DNA from: Lachnospiraceae bacterium
GTDB lineage: Bacteria > Bacillota > Clostridia > Lachnospirales > Lachnospiraceae
Direction of reading: 5' to 3'
Assembly: GCA_017399445.1 (NCBI GenBank)
Contig: JAFQCM010000089.1
Location: 1-64,000 of the forward strand
DNA: 64,000 nt
Shown here: positions 34,844 through 44,652 of the stretch, piece after piece
How the letters are laid out: each line of letters starts with the position of its first letter
Numbering within the stretch: the stretch's first letter is position 1
The notes under the pieces: generated by a model
Told to the model about the DNA's origin: nothing
Seen by the model: only the letters and a program-made list of their open reading frames with translations
Database searches by the model: none
Made by a program: the position numbers and the translations under genes

Positions 34844-37162
34844 ATGGAGAAAGAATTACAAAGAGAAAAGATAGTAACAGGTGTGCTTTTGGCATTGGCA
34901 GCAGGTGTGATCATTGCAGGTGCTGGCTCTATGGGTGCTGACTTTGGAAAAGTCATGATTTGGTGGGGTACCATACTGGCGTTAGGAATTATTGTGATGC
35001 CTTTAACCTATCAGATGTTTCATGGATTTCATGATTTGGGATGGGCTTTTTCAAAAGGTATTGGAATTGCAATAAGTGCATGGTTTATGTGGGTGTTTGC
35101 ATCTATTAAAGTATTGAAATTCAGTAGGGTAAGTTGTATTATCATATGCATCATTATTTTGGGACTTAATGTACTGTTGTACTTTTTAACTCTGAAGAAA
35201 AAAGGGAAAAAGATAAATATTGGTCTTTCTAATGTAAACAGCATGTTGGTTGTGGAAATCCTTTTCCTTGGAATGTTTATTTTCTGGTGCTATTTAAGAG
35301 CTTTTAAACCAGAAGCGTATGGAACAGAAAAATTCATGGATTTTGGATTTATGAAAATCATGGAAAGATCAGACTACATGCCTCCACAGGATTTATGGTT
35401 GTCTGGTGTGGATTTGAATTATTACTATGTAGGACAGTTTGTAGGAACATTTCTTTCCAAACTTTCCGGAATCAATGTGGATTATGGATATAACCTGATG
35501 CTGATGACAATTGCAGCGTTGGCATTTACAATGGTGTATTCTTTAGTGAGAACCTGTTTTGCAGAACTTACTTTTGAAAAGATTAAAAATAGTCGTCCAA
35601 TTTCAGTGGTTGCAGGTATTGTTAGTGGAATTTCTGTGGTGTTTGCCGGAAATGTGCATTACCTTATTTATGGTGTATTGAGACCGAAACTACAGGAATT
35701 TACTGGAGCAGAGGTTACCAGCTACTGGTTTCCGGATGCAACCAGATATATTGGATATAATCCGGATGTTCCAGATAAAACAATTCATGAATTTCCAAGT
35801 TATTCTTTTATTCTTGGAGATTTACATGCTCATGTAATTAATATTGTATTTGTACTTACGGTACTGGGAATTTTATATTCTTGGCTTATGTATAGAAAAG
35901 ATTTGATTAAGAACAATAAAGGATATTCCTTAGTAAAAGAAGTATTTGCACCTCAAATACTTGTACTTGGATTCTTTATCGGATTTTTCCATACAACGAA
36001 TTTCTGGGATTATCCAATTTATTATGTGGTTTCCGGTGCAGTAATCTTATTCTCAAATATTGTGCTTTGTAAATCATTAAAAGGAACTGCGGTAATGACA
36101 GCAATACAAGGTGTATTAATTTATGCCATTGGAACCATTGTGTGTCTGCCATTTACTTTGAGTTTTAACCAGATTTCTACAGAAATCAAATTTGTTACCA
36201 GCAGAACTCCGCTGTATCAGCTGGCAGTTTTATGGGCACTTCCAATTATTTTAGTGGTAATTTACATTGGAAATATGATTTATTGTAAGGCAAAATCAGG
36301 AGCTTACAAAACTCCAAAAGCAGGAGATAAGATTGTGGCATTCTTTGCTACCATGAAGACTTCTGAAATGTTTATGATGATTTTAGGACTTTGTGCCATA
36401 GGTCTTACCTTTATGCCAGAAGTAATTTATGTAAAAGATATTTATGAAGGTGATTATTCCAGAGCAAATACCATGTTTAAGCTTACTTACCAGGCTTACA
36501 TTATGTATGGTGTGGTTATTGGATATGCATTATTCAGATTATTCATTAATGGGAAAGGTTTCATGAAACGACTGACCACTGTATGGTTCTTAGTATGGAT
36601 TGGAACTGTGGCATACTTTGGAAATGCTTCTCATGCATGGTTTGGCGAATACCAGAATAAAGATAACTATAAAGGCTTAGATGCTACTGCATTTATGGAA
36701 ACGGAAAATTATGCTGATTATGAAGCTACCAACTGGCTCAATGAAAATATCGAAGGCACTCCGGTGGTATTAGAAGCAAATGGTGACAGTTATACATTCT
36801 ATGAACGTGTATCCACCATTACTGGTTTGCCAACAGTGTTAGGATGGAGAACTCATGAATGGTTATGGCAGAGTGACGGTTCAGGAGAATTTCCGGCCAT
36901 CGCCAGTGAAAGAGAAGAAGCAGTAAGAAATCTTTATACTTCTCAGGATGTGAATCAGGTAAAAGAATTGATTGAGGAGTATGACGTGGAATATATTTAC
37001 ATTGGAAAATGTGAGTATGAAAAGTTCCCTGAAATGAATGTAGACTTGTTGAAGAGTCTTGGGGAAGTGGCGTTTGAAATTACTTCGGATTTGACTTACC
37101 AGGTGGATGGCACTGACCAGACTATGGAGAAGACAACTTATATTATTGAAGTTAGCCGGTAA
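34844..37162 (+). CDS. DUF2298 (YYY-domain) integral membrane protein
   Basis: A 772-residue protein with about 14 membrane helices. It has the family hallmarks 'DLNYYYVGQFVGTFLSKLSG' (the YYY motif, ~190-205) and 'HEFPSYSFILGDLHAHVINI' (~310-330), where acidic and His residues sit after a helix. The layout (many helices, D/E motif outside, soluble C-terminal end ~590-772) resembles GT-C glycosyltransferases, but no reaction is proven for the family. The C-terminal part contains 'YEATNWLNENIEGTPVVLEANGDSYTF', typical of DUF2298. It follows the GT2 gene by 14 bases and likely uses its product. Confidence 0.85.
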   Translation: MEKELQREKIVTGVLLALAAGVIIAGAGSMGADFGKVMIWWGTILALGIIVMPLTYQMFHGFHDLGWAFSKGIGIAISAWFMWVFASIKVLKFSRVSCIIICIIILGLNVLLYFLTLKKKGKKINIGLSNVNSMLVVEILFLGMFIFWCYLRAFKPEAYGTEKFMDFGFMKIMERSDYMPPQDLWLSGVDLNYYYVGQFVGTFLSKLSGINVDYGYNLMLMTIAALAFTMVYSLVRTCFAELTFEKIKNSRPISVVAGIVSGISVVFAGNVHYLIYGVLRPKLQEFTGAEVTSYWFPDATRYIGYNPDVPDKTIHEFPSYSFILGDLHAHVINIVFVLTVLGILYSWLMYRKDLIKNNKGYSLVKEVFAPQILVLGFFIGFFHTTNFWDYPIYYVVSGAVILFSNIVLCKSLKGTAVMTAIQGVLIYAIGTIVCLPFTLSFNQISTEIKFVTSRTPLYQLAVLWALPIILVVIYIGNMIYCKAKSGAYKTPKAGDKIVAFFATMKTSEMFMMILGLCAIGLTFMPEVIYVKDIYEGDYSRANTMFKLTYQAYIMYGVVIGYALFRLFINGKGFMKRLTTVWFLVWIGTVAYFGNASHAWFGEYQNKDNYKGLDATAFMETENYADYEATNWLNENIEGTPVVLEANGDSYTFYERVSTITGLPTVLGWRTHEWLWQSDGSGEFPAIASEREEAVRNLYTSQDVNQVKELIEEYDVEYIYIGKCEYEKFPEMNVDLLKSLGEVAFEITSDLTYQVDGTDQTMEKTTYIIEVSR

Positions 37163-37206
37163 GGGAAGGTAGTGTAAGAAATTTCATTCAAATTAGATAT
37201 TCCTGC

Positions 37207-37235
37207 TTGTAAAATGAAAAACAATGTGATATGAT
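37207..37235 (+). promoter_or_regulatory. Promoter of the aspS-gatCAB T-box leader
   Basis: TTGTAA (37207-37212), 17 bases, extended -10 TGA-TATGAT (37230-37235). The leader would be about 330 nt long. Confidence 0.65.
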
Positions 37236-37279
37236 TATCAGCAGGTAAAAAATTAGATAATTAATTTTCTAATTGAGTA

Positions 37280-37524
37280 GGAAAATGCAAAGAAAGAGAC
37301 TCACTACATGGAACTTTACAGGAAATTAGTGTCACCGACTGAGAACACTATGAAAGGAATTGTAACTGGGAACACTCTGGAGCAGTCTGTTCGAAATAGC
37401 AGTAGGGCAGAACGCAGACACAGCGTTATGTGATGAGAGGGCAGCAATGCCAATGCGGGTGGTACCGCGGATATGATTAATCCGTCCCGAAATGTAAGGA
37501 AACTTATATTTCGGGGCGTTTTTT
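37280..37524 (+). ncRNA. T-box riboswitch upstream of aspS-gatCAB, specifier AAC (Asn) overlapping GAA (Glu)
   Basis: The conserved T-box GGGTGGTACCGCGG lies at 37457-37470. A terminator (CGTCCCGAAATGTAAG with CTTATATTTCGGGGCG, then TTTTTT) spans 37483-37524, and Stem I is upstream with the apical 'CCGACTGAGAAC' motif. In Stem I the 3' strand reads AAC-A-CTC-TGGAGC, which aligns base for base with TGC-G-GCC-GGGAGC in the Cys T-box at 46507. The specifier is therefore AAC (37371-37373). The base before makes GAAC, so GAA overlaps by one base. Downstream genes make Asn-tRNA(Asn) and Gln-tRNA(Gln) by transamidation, which fits both codons. The Stem I start is approximate. Confidence 0.92.
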
Positions 37525-37574
37525 GTTTTTGTTCAATATTAAATTGCAAAATAAAACAAGGAGGCATCCGGAAA

Positions 37575-38906
37575 ATGGAATTTATGGAAGGCGTAAAGCG
37601 CAAAGAAACTTTAGAACTTGGTGAACTTGTATCTGGAGATTACACCGGAAAAGAAGTAAAAGTAAATGGTGCAGTGCATACCATTCGTGATATGGGCGAT
37701 GTGGCATTTGTGGTACTTCGTAAAAGAGAAGGCTTACTACAGTGTGTATTCGAAGAAGGAGTTACTGCATTTGATATCAAAACTTTAAAAGAAGCTTCTA
37801 CCGTAGAAGTAGAAGGTGTAGTTGCAGTAGAAGACAGAGCACCAAATGGAATTGAAGTTCGTTTAAAGACTATTAAAGTTTTATCAGAACCAACAGAACC
37901 AATGCCCCTTGCCATCAGCAAATGGAAATTAAATACATCTTTGGAAGCAAAGCTTTCCATGCGTCCGATTTCTCTTCGTAATGTAAGGGAACGTGCAAAA
38001 TTCAAAATTCAGGAAGGAATCGTAAGAGGTTTTCGTGACTTCTTATTCCAGGAAGGATTTACAGAAATCCGTACACCAAAGATTGGTGCAAAAGGTGCAG
38101 AAGGTGGAGCTAATATGTTCCGTTTAGAATACTTCCACAGACCAGCAGTACTCGCTCAGTCACCACAGTTCTACAAACAGATGATGGTTGGTGTATTTGA
38201 CAGAGTATTTGAAGCAGCTCCGGTATTCCGTGCAGAAAAACATAATACAAAACGTCATTTAAATGAATATACATCTCTTGACTTTGAAATGGGCTATATT
38301 GATGGTTTTGAAGATATTATGGCAATGGAAACAGGATTTTTACAGTATACCATGGAATTATTACAGAAAGACTATGCGAAAGAATTAAAAATGTTAAATG
38401 TAGTACTTCCAAAGGTAGACAAAATTCCAACGGTTCGTTTTGATGAAGCGAAAAAATTAGTTTCTGAAAAATACAACCGCCAGATTAAGAACCCATTCGA
38501 TTTAGAACCGGAAGAAGAAGTATTAATTAGTCAGTATTTTAAAGAAGAACATGATGCAGACTTTGTATTTGTAACACATTATCCATCTAAGAAACGTCCG
38601 GTATACGCTATGGATGACCCGGCAGATCCAACCTATACATTAAGCTTTGACTTATTATTCAGAGGAATGGAAATTACCACAGGTGGACAGCGTATCCATG
38701 ACTACAATATGTTTATGGAAAAAATCGAAGCAAGAGGTATGACAACTGAAGGAATGGAACAGTATTTAAGTGCATTTAAGCATGGTATGCCACCTCATGG
38801 AGGATTAGGACTTGGTTTAGAACGTCTTACCATGAAATTATTAGGCGAAGAAAATGTACGTGAAACTACCTTGTTCCCAAGAGATTTAAGCAGATTAGAA
38901 CCATAG
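37575..38906 (+). CDS. aspS: Aspartyl-tRNA synthetase, archaeal/non-discriminating type
   Basis: A 443-residue class IIb synthetase. It has an N-terminal OB-fold anticodon-binding domain (~15-115: '[24 protein letters not shown]') and a catalytic core with motif 1 ('[18 protein letters not shown]'), motif 2 ('[24 protein letters not shown]', in parts) and motif 3 ('[15 protein letters not shown]'). It lacks the bacterial GAD insertion and is the short archaeal/eukaryal form. Since gatCAB follows directly, it probably charges both tRNA-Asp and tRNA-Asn with Asp. ATG 37575 comes 10 bases after AAGGAGG; an ATG at 37584 is a lesser alternative. It is controlled by the T-box. Confidence 0.93.
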   Translation: MEFMEGVKRKETLELGELVSGDYTGKEVKVNGAVHTIRDMGDVAFVVLRKREGLLQCVFEEGVTAFDIKTLKEASTVEVEGVVAVEDRAPNGIEVRLKTIKVLSEPTEPMPLAISKWKLNTSLEAKLSMRPISLRNVRERAKFKIQEGIVRGFRDFLFQEGFTEIRTPKIGAKGAEGGANMFRLEYFHRPAVLAQSPQFYKQMMVGVFDRVFEAAPVFRAEKHNTKRHLNEYTSLDFEMGYIDGFEDIMAMETGFLQYTMELLQKDYAKELKMLNVVLPKVDKIPTVRFDEAKKLVSEKYNRQIKNPFDLEPEEEVLISQYFKEEHDADFVFVTHYPSKKRPVYAMDDPADPTYTLSFDLLFRGMEITTGGQRIHDYNMFMEKIEARGMTTEGMEQYLSAFKHGMPPHGGLGLGLERLTMKLLGEENVRETTLFPRDLSRLEP

Positions 38907-38917
38907 GAGGGAAGAAA

Positions 38918-39211
38918 ATGGCAAACATTATTTCAGATGAAACAATGGAATATGTAGGTATTCTTGCAAAATTAGAGTTATCCGAAGAAGAAAAAGAGCA
39001 GGCAAAATCTGATATGGGAAAAATGCTTGACTATATTGATAAATTAAACGAGTTAGATACATCTAATGTAGAACCAATGTCACACGTGTTCCCGGTAAAC
39101 AATGTATTCCGCGAAGATGTGGTAACAAACGGCGATGACAGAGAAAATATCTTAAAGAACGCACCGGGCGTAAAAGAAGGGGCATTTAAAGTGCCTAAGA
39201 CAGTAGAATAG
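38918..39211 (+). CDS. gatC: Asp/Glu-tRNA amidotransferase subunit C
   Basis: A 97-residue GatC, the small subunit that stabilises GatA in the GatCAB complex. Typical features are '[37 protein letters not shown]' (in parts) and the central '[19 protein letters not shown]'. GGAGGGAAG precedes ATG, 11 bases after the aspS stop. The C-terminal '[16 protein letters not shown]' is canonical. Confidence 0.97.
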   Translation: MANIISDETMEYVGILAKLELSEEEKEQAKSDMGKMLDYIDKLNELDTSNVEPMSHVFPVNNVFREDVVTNGDDRENILKNAPGVKEGAFKVPKTVE

Positions 39212-39222
39212 GAGGTAGCACT

Positions 39223-40686
39223 GTGAGTTTAATGAGTTTAACAGCAGTAGAGCTTGGCAAGAAAATTAAAGCAAAAGAAGTCACTGTAAAAGAAGCAGTG
39301 GAAGCCGCTATTGCTCAGATTGAAAAAAGTGAAGATACATTGAATTGTTATGTAACAGTAGATAAAGAGGGTGCCTTAAAAAAGGCAGAAGAAGTCCAGA
39401 AGTTAATTGATGATGGAACTTTAACAGGTCCATTGGCAGGTGTGCCGGTGGCAATCAAAGATAATATGTGTACGAAGGATATGCTTACTACTTGTAGTTC
39501 TAAGATTTTATCTAACTTTGTGCCAACTTACACAGCAGAAGCAGTAGTAAACTTAGAAAAAGCGGGAGCTGTTATTTTAGGTAAAACAAATATGGACGAA
39601 TTTGCCATGGGTTCTACTAATGAAACTTCCGCTTATGGTGCTGTAAAAAATCCATGGAACACAGAACATGTACCAGGTGGTTCTTCCGGTGGTTCTTGTG
39701 CAGCCGTAGCGGCAGAAGAATGCTCTTATGCATTAGGTTCTGATACCGGTGGTTCTATCCGTCAGCCAAGTTCTTTCTGTGGTGTAACAGGTATCAAGCC
39801 TACTTATGGAACTGTATCCCGTTATGGATTGATTGCCTATGGTTCTTCTTTAGACCAGATTGGACCGGTTGCAAAAGACGTTACAGACTGCGCTACTATA
39901 TTAGAAGCTATTGCAAGCTACGATCCAAAGGATTCTACTTCTGTAAAGAGAGAAGATTATGACTTTACTTCCGCTTTAGTTGATGACGTTAAGGGGTTAA
40001 AAATCGGTATTCCAAAAGCATATTTTGGTGAAGGTTTAGATAAAGAAGTAAAAGAAGCTGTATTAGCGGCTGCAAAAGTATTAGAAGAAAAAGGTGCTAT
40101 TGTAGAAGAATTTGATTTAGGTTTAGTAGATTATGCAATTCCAGCTTATTATGTTATTGCAGCAGCAGAAGCTAGTTCTAACCTTTCCCGTTTCGACGGT
40201 GTAAAATATGGTTATAGAACTGAAGATTATGAAGGTCTTCACAATATGTACAAAAAGACTCGTTCCGAAGGTTTTGGAGCAGAAGTAAAACGTAGAATTA
40301 TGCTTGGTTCTTTCGTATTAAGTTCTGGTTATTATGATGCTTATTACTTAAAAGCACTTCGTACCAAAGCATTAATTAAGAAAGAATTTGACAAAGCATT
40401 TGAAAAATATGATGTAATCTTAGGACCGGCAGCACCAACCACAGCGCCAAAGCTTGGAGATTCATTAAGTGATCCGATTAAGATGTACTTAGGCGATATT
40501 TACACAATTTCCGTTAATCTTGCAGGTCTACCGGGAATTAGTGTTCCATGTGGTAATGACAGTAAGGGACTTCCAATTGGATTACAGTTAATTGGTGATT
40601 GCTTTAAAGAAAAGAATATAATTCGTGCGGCGTATGCATATGAACAGACAGGTTCTTACAAACGTCCGGGCATGTTAGAAGAGTAG
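39223..40686 (+). CDS. gatA: Asp/Glu-tRNA amidotransferase subunit A
   Basis: GatA releases ammonia from glutamine for the amidation of Asp-tRNA(Asn) or Glu-tRNA(Gln). The 487-residue amidase has the Ser-cisSer-Lys triad: Lys in 'VAIKDNMCT' (~79), Ser in 'GGSSGGSCAAVAA' (~154) and the nucleophile in 'GSDTGGSIRQPSSFCG' (~178). The GTG start at 39223 is 7 bases after GGAGG; the ATG at 39232 is too far. It sits between gatC and gatB in the standard order. Confidence 0.97.
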   Translation: MSLMSLTAVELGKKIKAKEVTVKEAVEAAIAQIEKSEDTLNCYVTVDKEGALKKAEEVQKLIDDGTLTGPLAGVPVAIKDNMCTKDMLTTCSSKILSNFVPTYTAEAVVNLEKAGAVILGKTNMDEFAMGSTNETSAYGAVKNPWNTEHVPGGSSGGSCAAVAAEECSYALGSDTGGSIRQPSSFCGVTGIKPTYGTVSRYGLIAYGSSLDQIGPVAKDVTDCATILEAIASYDPKDSTSVKREDYDFTSALVDDVKGLKIGIPKAYFGEGLDKEVKEAVLAAAKVLEEKGAIVEEFDLGLVDYAIPAYYVIAAAEASSNLSRFDGVKYGYRTEDYEGLHNMYKKTRSEGFGAEVKRRIMLGSFVLSSGYYDAYYLKALRTKALIKKEFDKAFEKYDVILGPAAPTTAPKLGDSLSDPIKMYLGDIYTISVNLAGLPGISVPCGNDSKGLPIGLQLIGDCFKEKNIIRAAYAYEQTGSYKRPGMLEE

Positions 40687-40699
40687 GAGGTGCTTGAAG

Positions 40700-42130
40700 T
40701 TGGCAAAACAGTATGAAACAGTCATTGGACTTGAAGTCCATGTAGAATTAGCAACAAAAACAAAGATTTTCTGTTCTTGTAGTACAGAATTTGGTGGTGC
40801 ACCAAATACCCACACCTGTCCGGTATGTACAGGTATGCCGGGGTCTCTTCCTGTATTAAATAAGCAGGTAGTGGAATATGCCATTGCCGTAGGTCTTGCT
40901 ACCAACTGTTCTATTACACAATATTGTAAGTTTGACCGTAAGAACTATTTCTATCCAGATAATCCACAGAACTATCAGATTTCCCAGTTATATCTGCCAA
41001 TCTGTAGAAATGGTGGTGTGGAAATTGATACTCCTGCAGGAAAGAAGACTATTGGAATTCATGAAATCCATATGGAAGAAGATGCTGGTAAGTTAATCCA
41101 TGATGAGTGGGAAGACTGCTCTTTAGTAGATTTTAACCGTTCTGGAGTACCTTTGATTGAAATTGTATCGGAACCAGATATGCGTTCTGCAGAAGAAGTA
41201 ATTGCTTACTTAGATAAGCTTCGTCTGATTATCCAGTATCTGGGAGCATCTGACTGTAAGTTAAATGAAGGTTCTATGCGTGCCGATGTAAACCTTTCTG
41301 TAAGGGAAGTGGGAGCAAAAGAATTTGGTACCAGAACGGAAATGAAGAACTTGAACTCTTTCAAAGCCATTGCAAGAGCCATTGAAGGGGAAAGAGCACG
41401 TCAGATTGAATTGTTAGAAGAAGGTAAAGAAGTAGTACAGGAAACAAGACGTTGGGATGATAACAAGGAATATTCCTATGCAATGCGTTCTAAAGAAGAT
41501 GCACAGGATTACCGTTACTTCCCGGACCCAGACCTTGTGCCTATTATGATTAGTGATGAATGGATTGAAAGAATCAAAGCAGCACAGCCGGAACTTCGTA
41601 CCGAGAAGTTAGAACGTTATAAGAAAGAATTTGATATTCCTGATTATGATGCAGAAATTCTTACTTCTTCTAAGAAGATGGCAGATTTATTTGAAGCTAC
41701 TACAGAGCTTTGTAAGAAGCCAAAGAAGGTTTCTAACTGGTTAATGGTGGAAACACTTCGTCTTATGAAAGAAAATGATATGGAAGCAGATGATTTATCC
41801 TTCTCACCAGAAAATCTTGCAAAACTTATCGAGTTAGTAGATGCAGGAACTATCAACAGTTCTGTGGCAAAAGAAGTATTTGAAGTAATCTTTAAAGAAG
41901 ACATTGATCCTAATAAGTATGTAGAAGAAAAAGGATTAAAGGCAGTAAATGATGAAGGTGCATTACGTGCAACTATTGAAGAAGTCATTGCAAATAATCC
42001 ACAGTCTGTAGAAGATTATCACAATGGAAAAGAAAAGGCCATTGGATTCCTAGTTGGACAGACTATGAAAGCTATGCAGGGAAAAGCAAATCCTGGTATG
42101 GTAAATAAGATTTTGAAAGAGTTATTATAA
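40700..42130 (+). CDS. gatB: Asp/Glu-tRNA amidotransferase subunit B
   Basis: GatB activates the misacylated tRNA with ATP and binds it through its tail. The 476-residue protein begins 'AKQYETVIGLEVHVEL'. It carries the zinc site (CSCS near 28-31 and CPVC near 43-46), 'DRKNYFYPDNPQNYQISQ', 'IHMEEDAGKLIH' and the C-terminal tail domain ('FLVGQTMKAMQGKANPGMVNKIL'). TTG 40700 is 9 bases after AGGAGG and gives the standard N-terminus; TTG 40694 is too near. It is the last gene of the T-box operon, with a terminator following. Confidence 0.97.
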   Translation: MAKQYETVIGLEVHVELATKTKIFCSCSTEFGGAPNTHTCPVCTGMPGSLPVLNKQVVEYAIAVGLATNCSITQYCKFDRKNYFYPDNPQNYQISQLYLPICRNGGVEIDTPAGKKTIGIHEIHMEEDAGKLIHDEWEDCSLVDFNRSGVPLIEIVSEPDMRSAEEVIAYLDKLRLIIQYLGASDCKLNEGSMRADVNLSVREVGAKEFGTRTEMKNLNSFKAIARAIEGERARQIELLEEGKEVVQETRRWDDNKEYSYAMRSKEDAQDYRYFPDPDLVPIMISDEWIERIKAAQPELRTEKLERYKKEFDIPDYDAEILTSSKKMADLFEATTELCKKPKKVSNWLMVETLRLMKENDMEADDLSFSPENLAKLIELVDAGTINSSVAKEVFEVIFKEDIDPNKYVEEKGLKAVNDEGALRATIEEVIANNPQSVEDYHNGKEKAIGFLVGQTMKAMQGKANPGMVNKILKELL

Positions 42131-42147
42131 GAATATAACATTGGAAC

Positions 42148-42185
42148 GTGGCTGTCGCTTAGTGAAATCGATAGCCACTTTTTTT
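42148..42185 (+). terminator. Terminator of aspS-gatCAB
   Basis: GTGGCTGTCG pairs with CGATAGCCAC (one wobble) around an 11-base loop, followed by seven T. Confidence 0.9.
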
Positions 42186-42209
42186 CAGAATATGTACAAT
42201 GAAACAAAA

Positions 42210-42243
42210 GAAAAGACTTGGAATATTTTTATCCAAGCCTTTT
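42210..42243 (-). terminator. Terminator of the hydrogenase-chemoreceptor gene
   Basis: AAAAGACTTGGA pairs with TCCAAGCCTTTT (one wobble). The T-rich tract follows on the minus strand. Confidence 0.65.
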
Positions 42244-42254
42244 GATAATGCGCT

Positions 42255-44207
42255 TTAATCAATGGTAATAGCAGTCCCAGAAATTTCCTTCATTTCGTCT
42301 GCCATACGAATGATAATTTCTTCAATCTTAGTAGAGTTGGCAGAGATTTCTTTGGAGCTTTCTGCTAATTGGGTAGTTTTCTCATCCATTTGAGATAGAG
42401 TATCCAATAGTGTGTTGGTACTGTTATTTAATTCTTCTAAAGCAGGAATTAAATCATTGCTATGTTCTTTTGAGCGTTCTACTGCGGATTTGGTTTGTGC
42501 TGAAAGTTCGCGCACCCGGTCTGCAATAACAGCAAATCCTTTTCCTGCCTCACCGGAACGGGCAGCCTCAATACCAGCATTTAGGGCAAGCATATTAGTT
42601 TGATTAGAAATCTTAATAATCGATTCATTCATTTCATCATAGCCTTTTATCGATTCTTTTACATTCCCTAAGGAGGTCTGCAAAACATAAGAAAACTCTA
42701 ATAAGTTTTTAATTGCTTCAGACATGGTAGCTGCATCCTGGGCAGAGGAATTATTACCGGTTGCCAGTTCAGAAATAGCATTTCTGACTTGGTCAAATTC
42801 TTCGGAAATGGTTAGATAAAGTGCCTGTTTCTTTTGGCTGTCCTCTTGAATTTGGTTAGAAAGCAATTCCATATGTTCTTTTTCTTCCAAAACAGTATCT
42901 TTCAGGAAGTGGATACAATTATCAGGAGTATTTACACCCCAGATAATTGCTTTTGCCATTTCTTCACAGTTGTTATAACCACAGGCAGAACAGTTAATGG
43001 AACGCTGCTCTTTGGTATGTTTTCCCATTTTTTCATAAGTTTCCTGTAACTGGACAGTAGTAGGTTCTGGCAACCTTAATGTCCGGTCAGTATAATAATG
43101 GCAGATAAAGTCCTCTAAATAAAGTTCTTTAAACTGGTCGTTAAAAAGCTTTAAGCGTTCTTCGAAGGAATGTGCGATATTCCATGGACTCTTTTTGTCT
43201 ACTTTCTTTGTTCCCATGCTTGTGCGTAATTTATGTATTTCAAAAAGAATATCTTCGTCATCGGCTTTGCTTTGTTCCGTTCCGGTACCATAAAGACAGC
43301 CTTTGGCACAATTTAATGCATCTACCATAAATGGGAGCTCTTTCCCAGAGGTTACACGTTTTTTGTATTCATCTAAAAAGTGATAAGCATGTGTATCCCC
43401 TTCAATCTGGCGAATCATATAATTTTTACCAAGAAAATGTTCTACATTTTCTCGTAATCCACCTGGAGTAGGATAGATAGAACCTAAGCCATATTCTAAC
43501 TCATCTGTTTCATCCGTTGCAGAAATCTTTTCCTTTTTCAAATAATCCATTAAATGGTCAAAAGTTACATTGTATTGAATGTAATCGGAATTTTCCGGAC
43601 GGGAAATTTCTGATTTCTTAGCAATACAAGGACTTAAAAATGCCAGCCGGTCAGAAACTTTCAAGTATTTTTTTACATAAATGGCAGAGCACATCATTGG
43701 ACTATGAATTGGTACTAGCTTGGAAACTAATTCCGGCATATATTTTTCAATATAGTCTACAATGGCTGGACAAGGTTGGGAAATACCACCAATAAAGTTG
43801 TGTTTGGTAATATAATTCAAATATCCCCAGGTGGTAATATCGGCCCCAAAGCTAACACTAATTAATCTGTTTACTCCAAGAGATTTTAAACATCCAAGAA
43901 TCTTTTTGTATTCTTTTGGATAATTTGCTATAAATGCAGGAGCAATTAACAGGCTGATTTTCTTTCCAACTTTTAAATCAGAGAAAAATTGTAAAGTATC
44001 ATCTTGGTATTCACGTGCTTTATGGTTACAGATTCTGATACAGTTTCCACAGTGAATACATGCTTCTTCGTTAACAACTACTTTTGATACACCATTTTCT
44101 ACTGTTGCTTTGTTGGAAGTGAGAACCGGGCAGGCAGAAATACAACGGTTACATGCTGCACAGTTTTCATTGGTTTTAATTAGTTGCATATTCATTTGTG
44201 TTCCCAT
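42255..44207 (-). CDS. Soluble chemoreceptor with ferredoxin, [FeFe]-hydrogenase-like sensor and MCP signalling domains
   Basis: A 650-residue protein without membrane segments. Order: 2x[4Fe-4S] ferredoxin domain (~14-66, '[15 protein letters not shown]' and '[14 protein letters not shown]'); an [FeFe]-hydrogenase large-subunit-like domain (~80-320); a four-Cys Fe-S motif (~402-432, '[19 protein letters not shown]'); and an MCP signalling coiled coil (~460-650) with the tip '[34 protein letters not shown]'. All four likely H-cluster ligands are present (about C146 in SQPCP, C194 in [10 protein letters not shown]300 and C304 in NCAKGC). The catalytic proton-relay Cys of the first motif is replaced by Pro, so sensing of H2 or redox state is more likely than turnover. 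GAGGG precedes ATG 44207. Confidence 0.88.
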   Translation of the reverse strand: MGTQMNMQLIKTNENCAACNRCISACPVLTSNKATVENGVSKVVVNEEACIHCGNCIRICNHKAREYQDDTLQFFSDLKVGKKISLLIAPAFIANYPKEYKKILGCLKSLGVNRLISVSFGADITTWGYLNYITKHNFIGGISQPCPAIVDYIEKYMPELVSKLVPIHSPMMCSAIYVKKYLKVSDRLAFLSPCIAKKSEISRPENSDYIQYNVTFDHLMDYLKKEKISATDETDELEYGLGSIYPTPGGLRENVEHFLGKNYMIRQIEGDTHAYHFLDEYKKRVTSGKELPFMVDALNCAKGCLYGTGTEQSKADDEDILFEIHKLRTSMGTKKVDKKSPWNIAHSFEERLKLFNDQFKELYLEDFICHYYTDRTLRLPEPTTVQLQETYEKMGKHTKEQRSINCSACGYNNCEEMAKAIIWGVNTPDNCIHFLKDTVLEEKEHMELLSNQIQEDSQKKQALYLTISEEFDQVRNAISELATGNNSSAQDAATMSEAIKNLLEFSYVLQTSLGNVKESIKGYDEMNESIIKISNQTNMLALNAGIEAARSGEAGKGFAVIADRVRELSAQTKSAVERSKEHSNDLIPALEELNNSTNTLLDTLSQMDEKTTQLAESSKEISANSTKIEEIIIRMADEMKEISGTAITID

Positions 44208-44366
44208 AGTCATCCCTCACATTATATATTTGATACTTATATTTTACCTCATTGGGGAAAAATATCAAGTAAAAGTAAACATGTCCTATATTTAAAGTGT
44301 AACAAATGCAATAAAACAAAAGAGCCAAAACCCTTGAAAAATCAAAGATTTCAACTCTTAAACATA

Positions 44367-44439
44367 AGCTAGCAACGGGAATCGAACCCGTGACCTCTTC
44401 ACTACCAATGAAGTGCGCTACCGACTGTGCCATGCCAGC
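44367..44439 (-). tRNA. tRNA-Thr (anticodon GGT)
   Basis: On the minus strand the acceptor GCTGGCA pairs with TGCTAGC (one G-U). The anticodon stem CTTCA/TGAAG encloses the loop TTGGTAG with anticodon GGT (threonine, ACC/ACU). The T arm has GGTTCGATTCC. The 73 nt run to the discriminator T; CCA is not encoded. Confidence 0.95.
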
Positions 44440-44462
44440 ATCCTATTTACTTGACAAAACAA

Positions 44463-44491
44463 AGTATAACATATTATATACACAATTGCAA
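44463..44491 (-). promoter_or_regulatory. Promoter of tRNA-Thr
   Basis: On the minus strand: TTGCAA (44491-44486), 17 bases, TATACT (44468-44463), 24 bases before the tRNA. On the plus strand TTGACA (44451-44456) with TTATAT 17 bases on may start the ispF transcript. Confidence 0.5.
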
Positions 44492-44652
44492 CAATTTCTT
44501 TTCAGTTTGTATAATAAATTTTAACAGCCTGAAATTTCGTACTACATTACGAATTGACAAAACTTAGGAAAGCAGTTAACATGTGGGTAAAAGATGATTC
44601 AAAAAATATGAGTGTAAATAAAGAAAATTTAGCCCAAAAGAAAGGAAACGAT

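Noticed and set aside
44554..44652. N-terminal extension of IspF from an upstream ATG
   Set aside because: The 33 extra residues do not match the family, and a good ribosome site lies just before ATG 44653.
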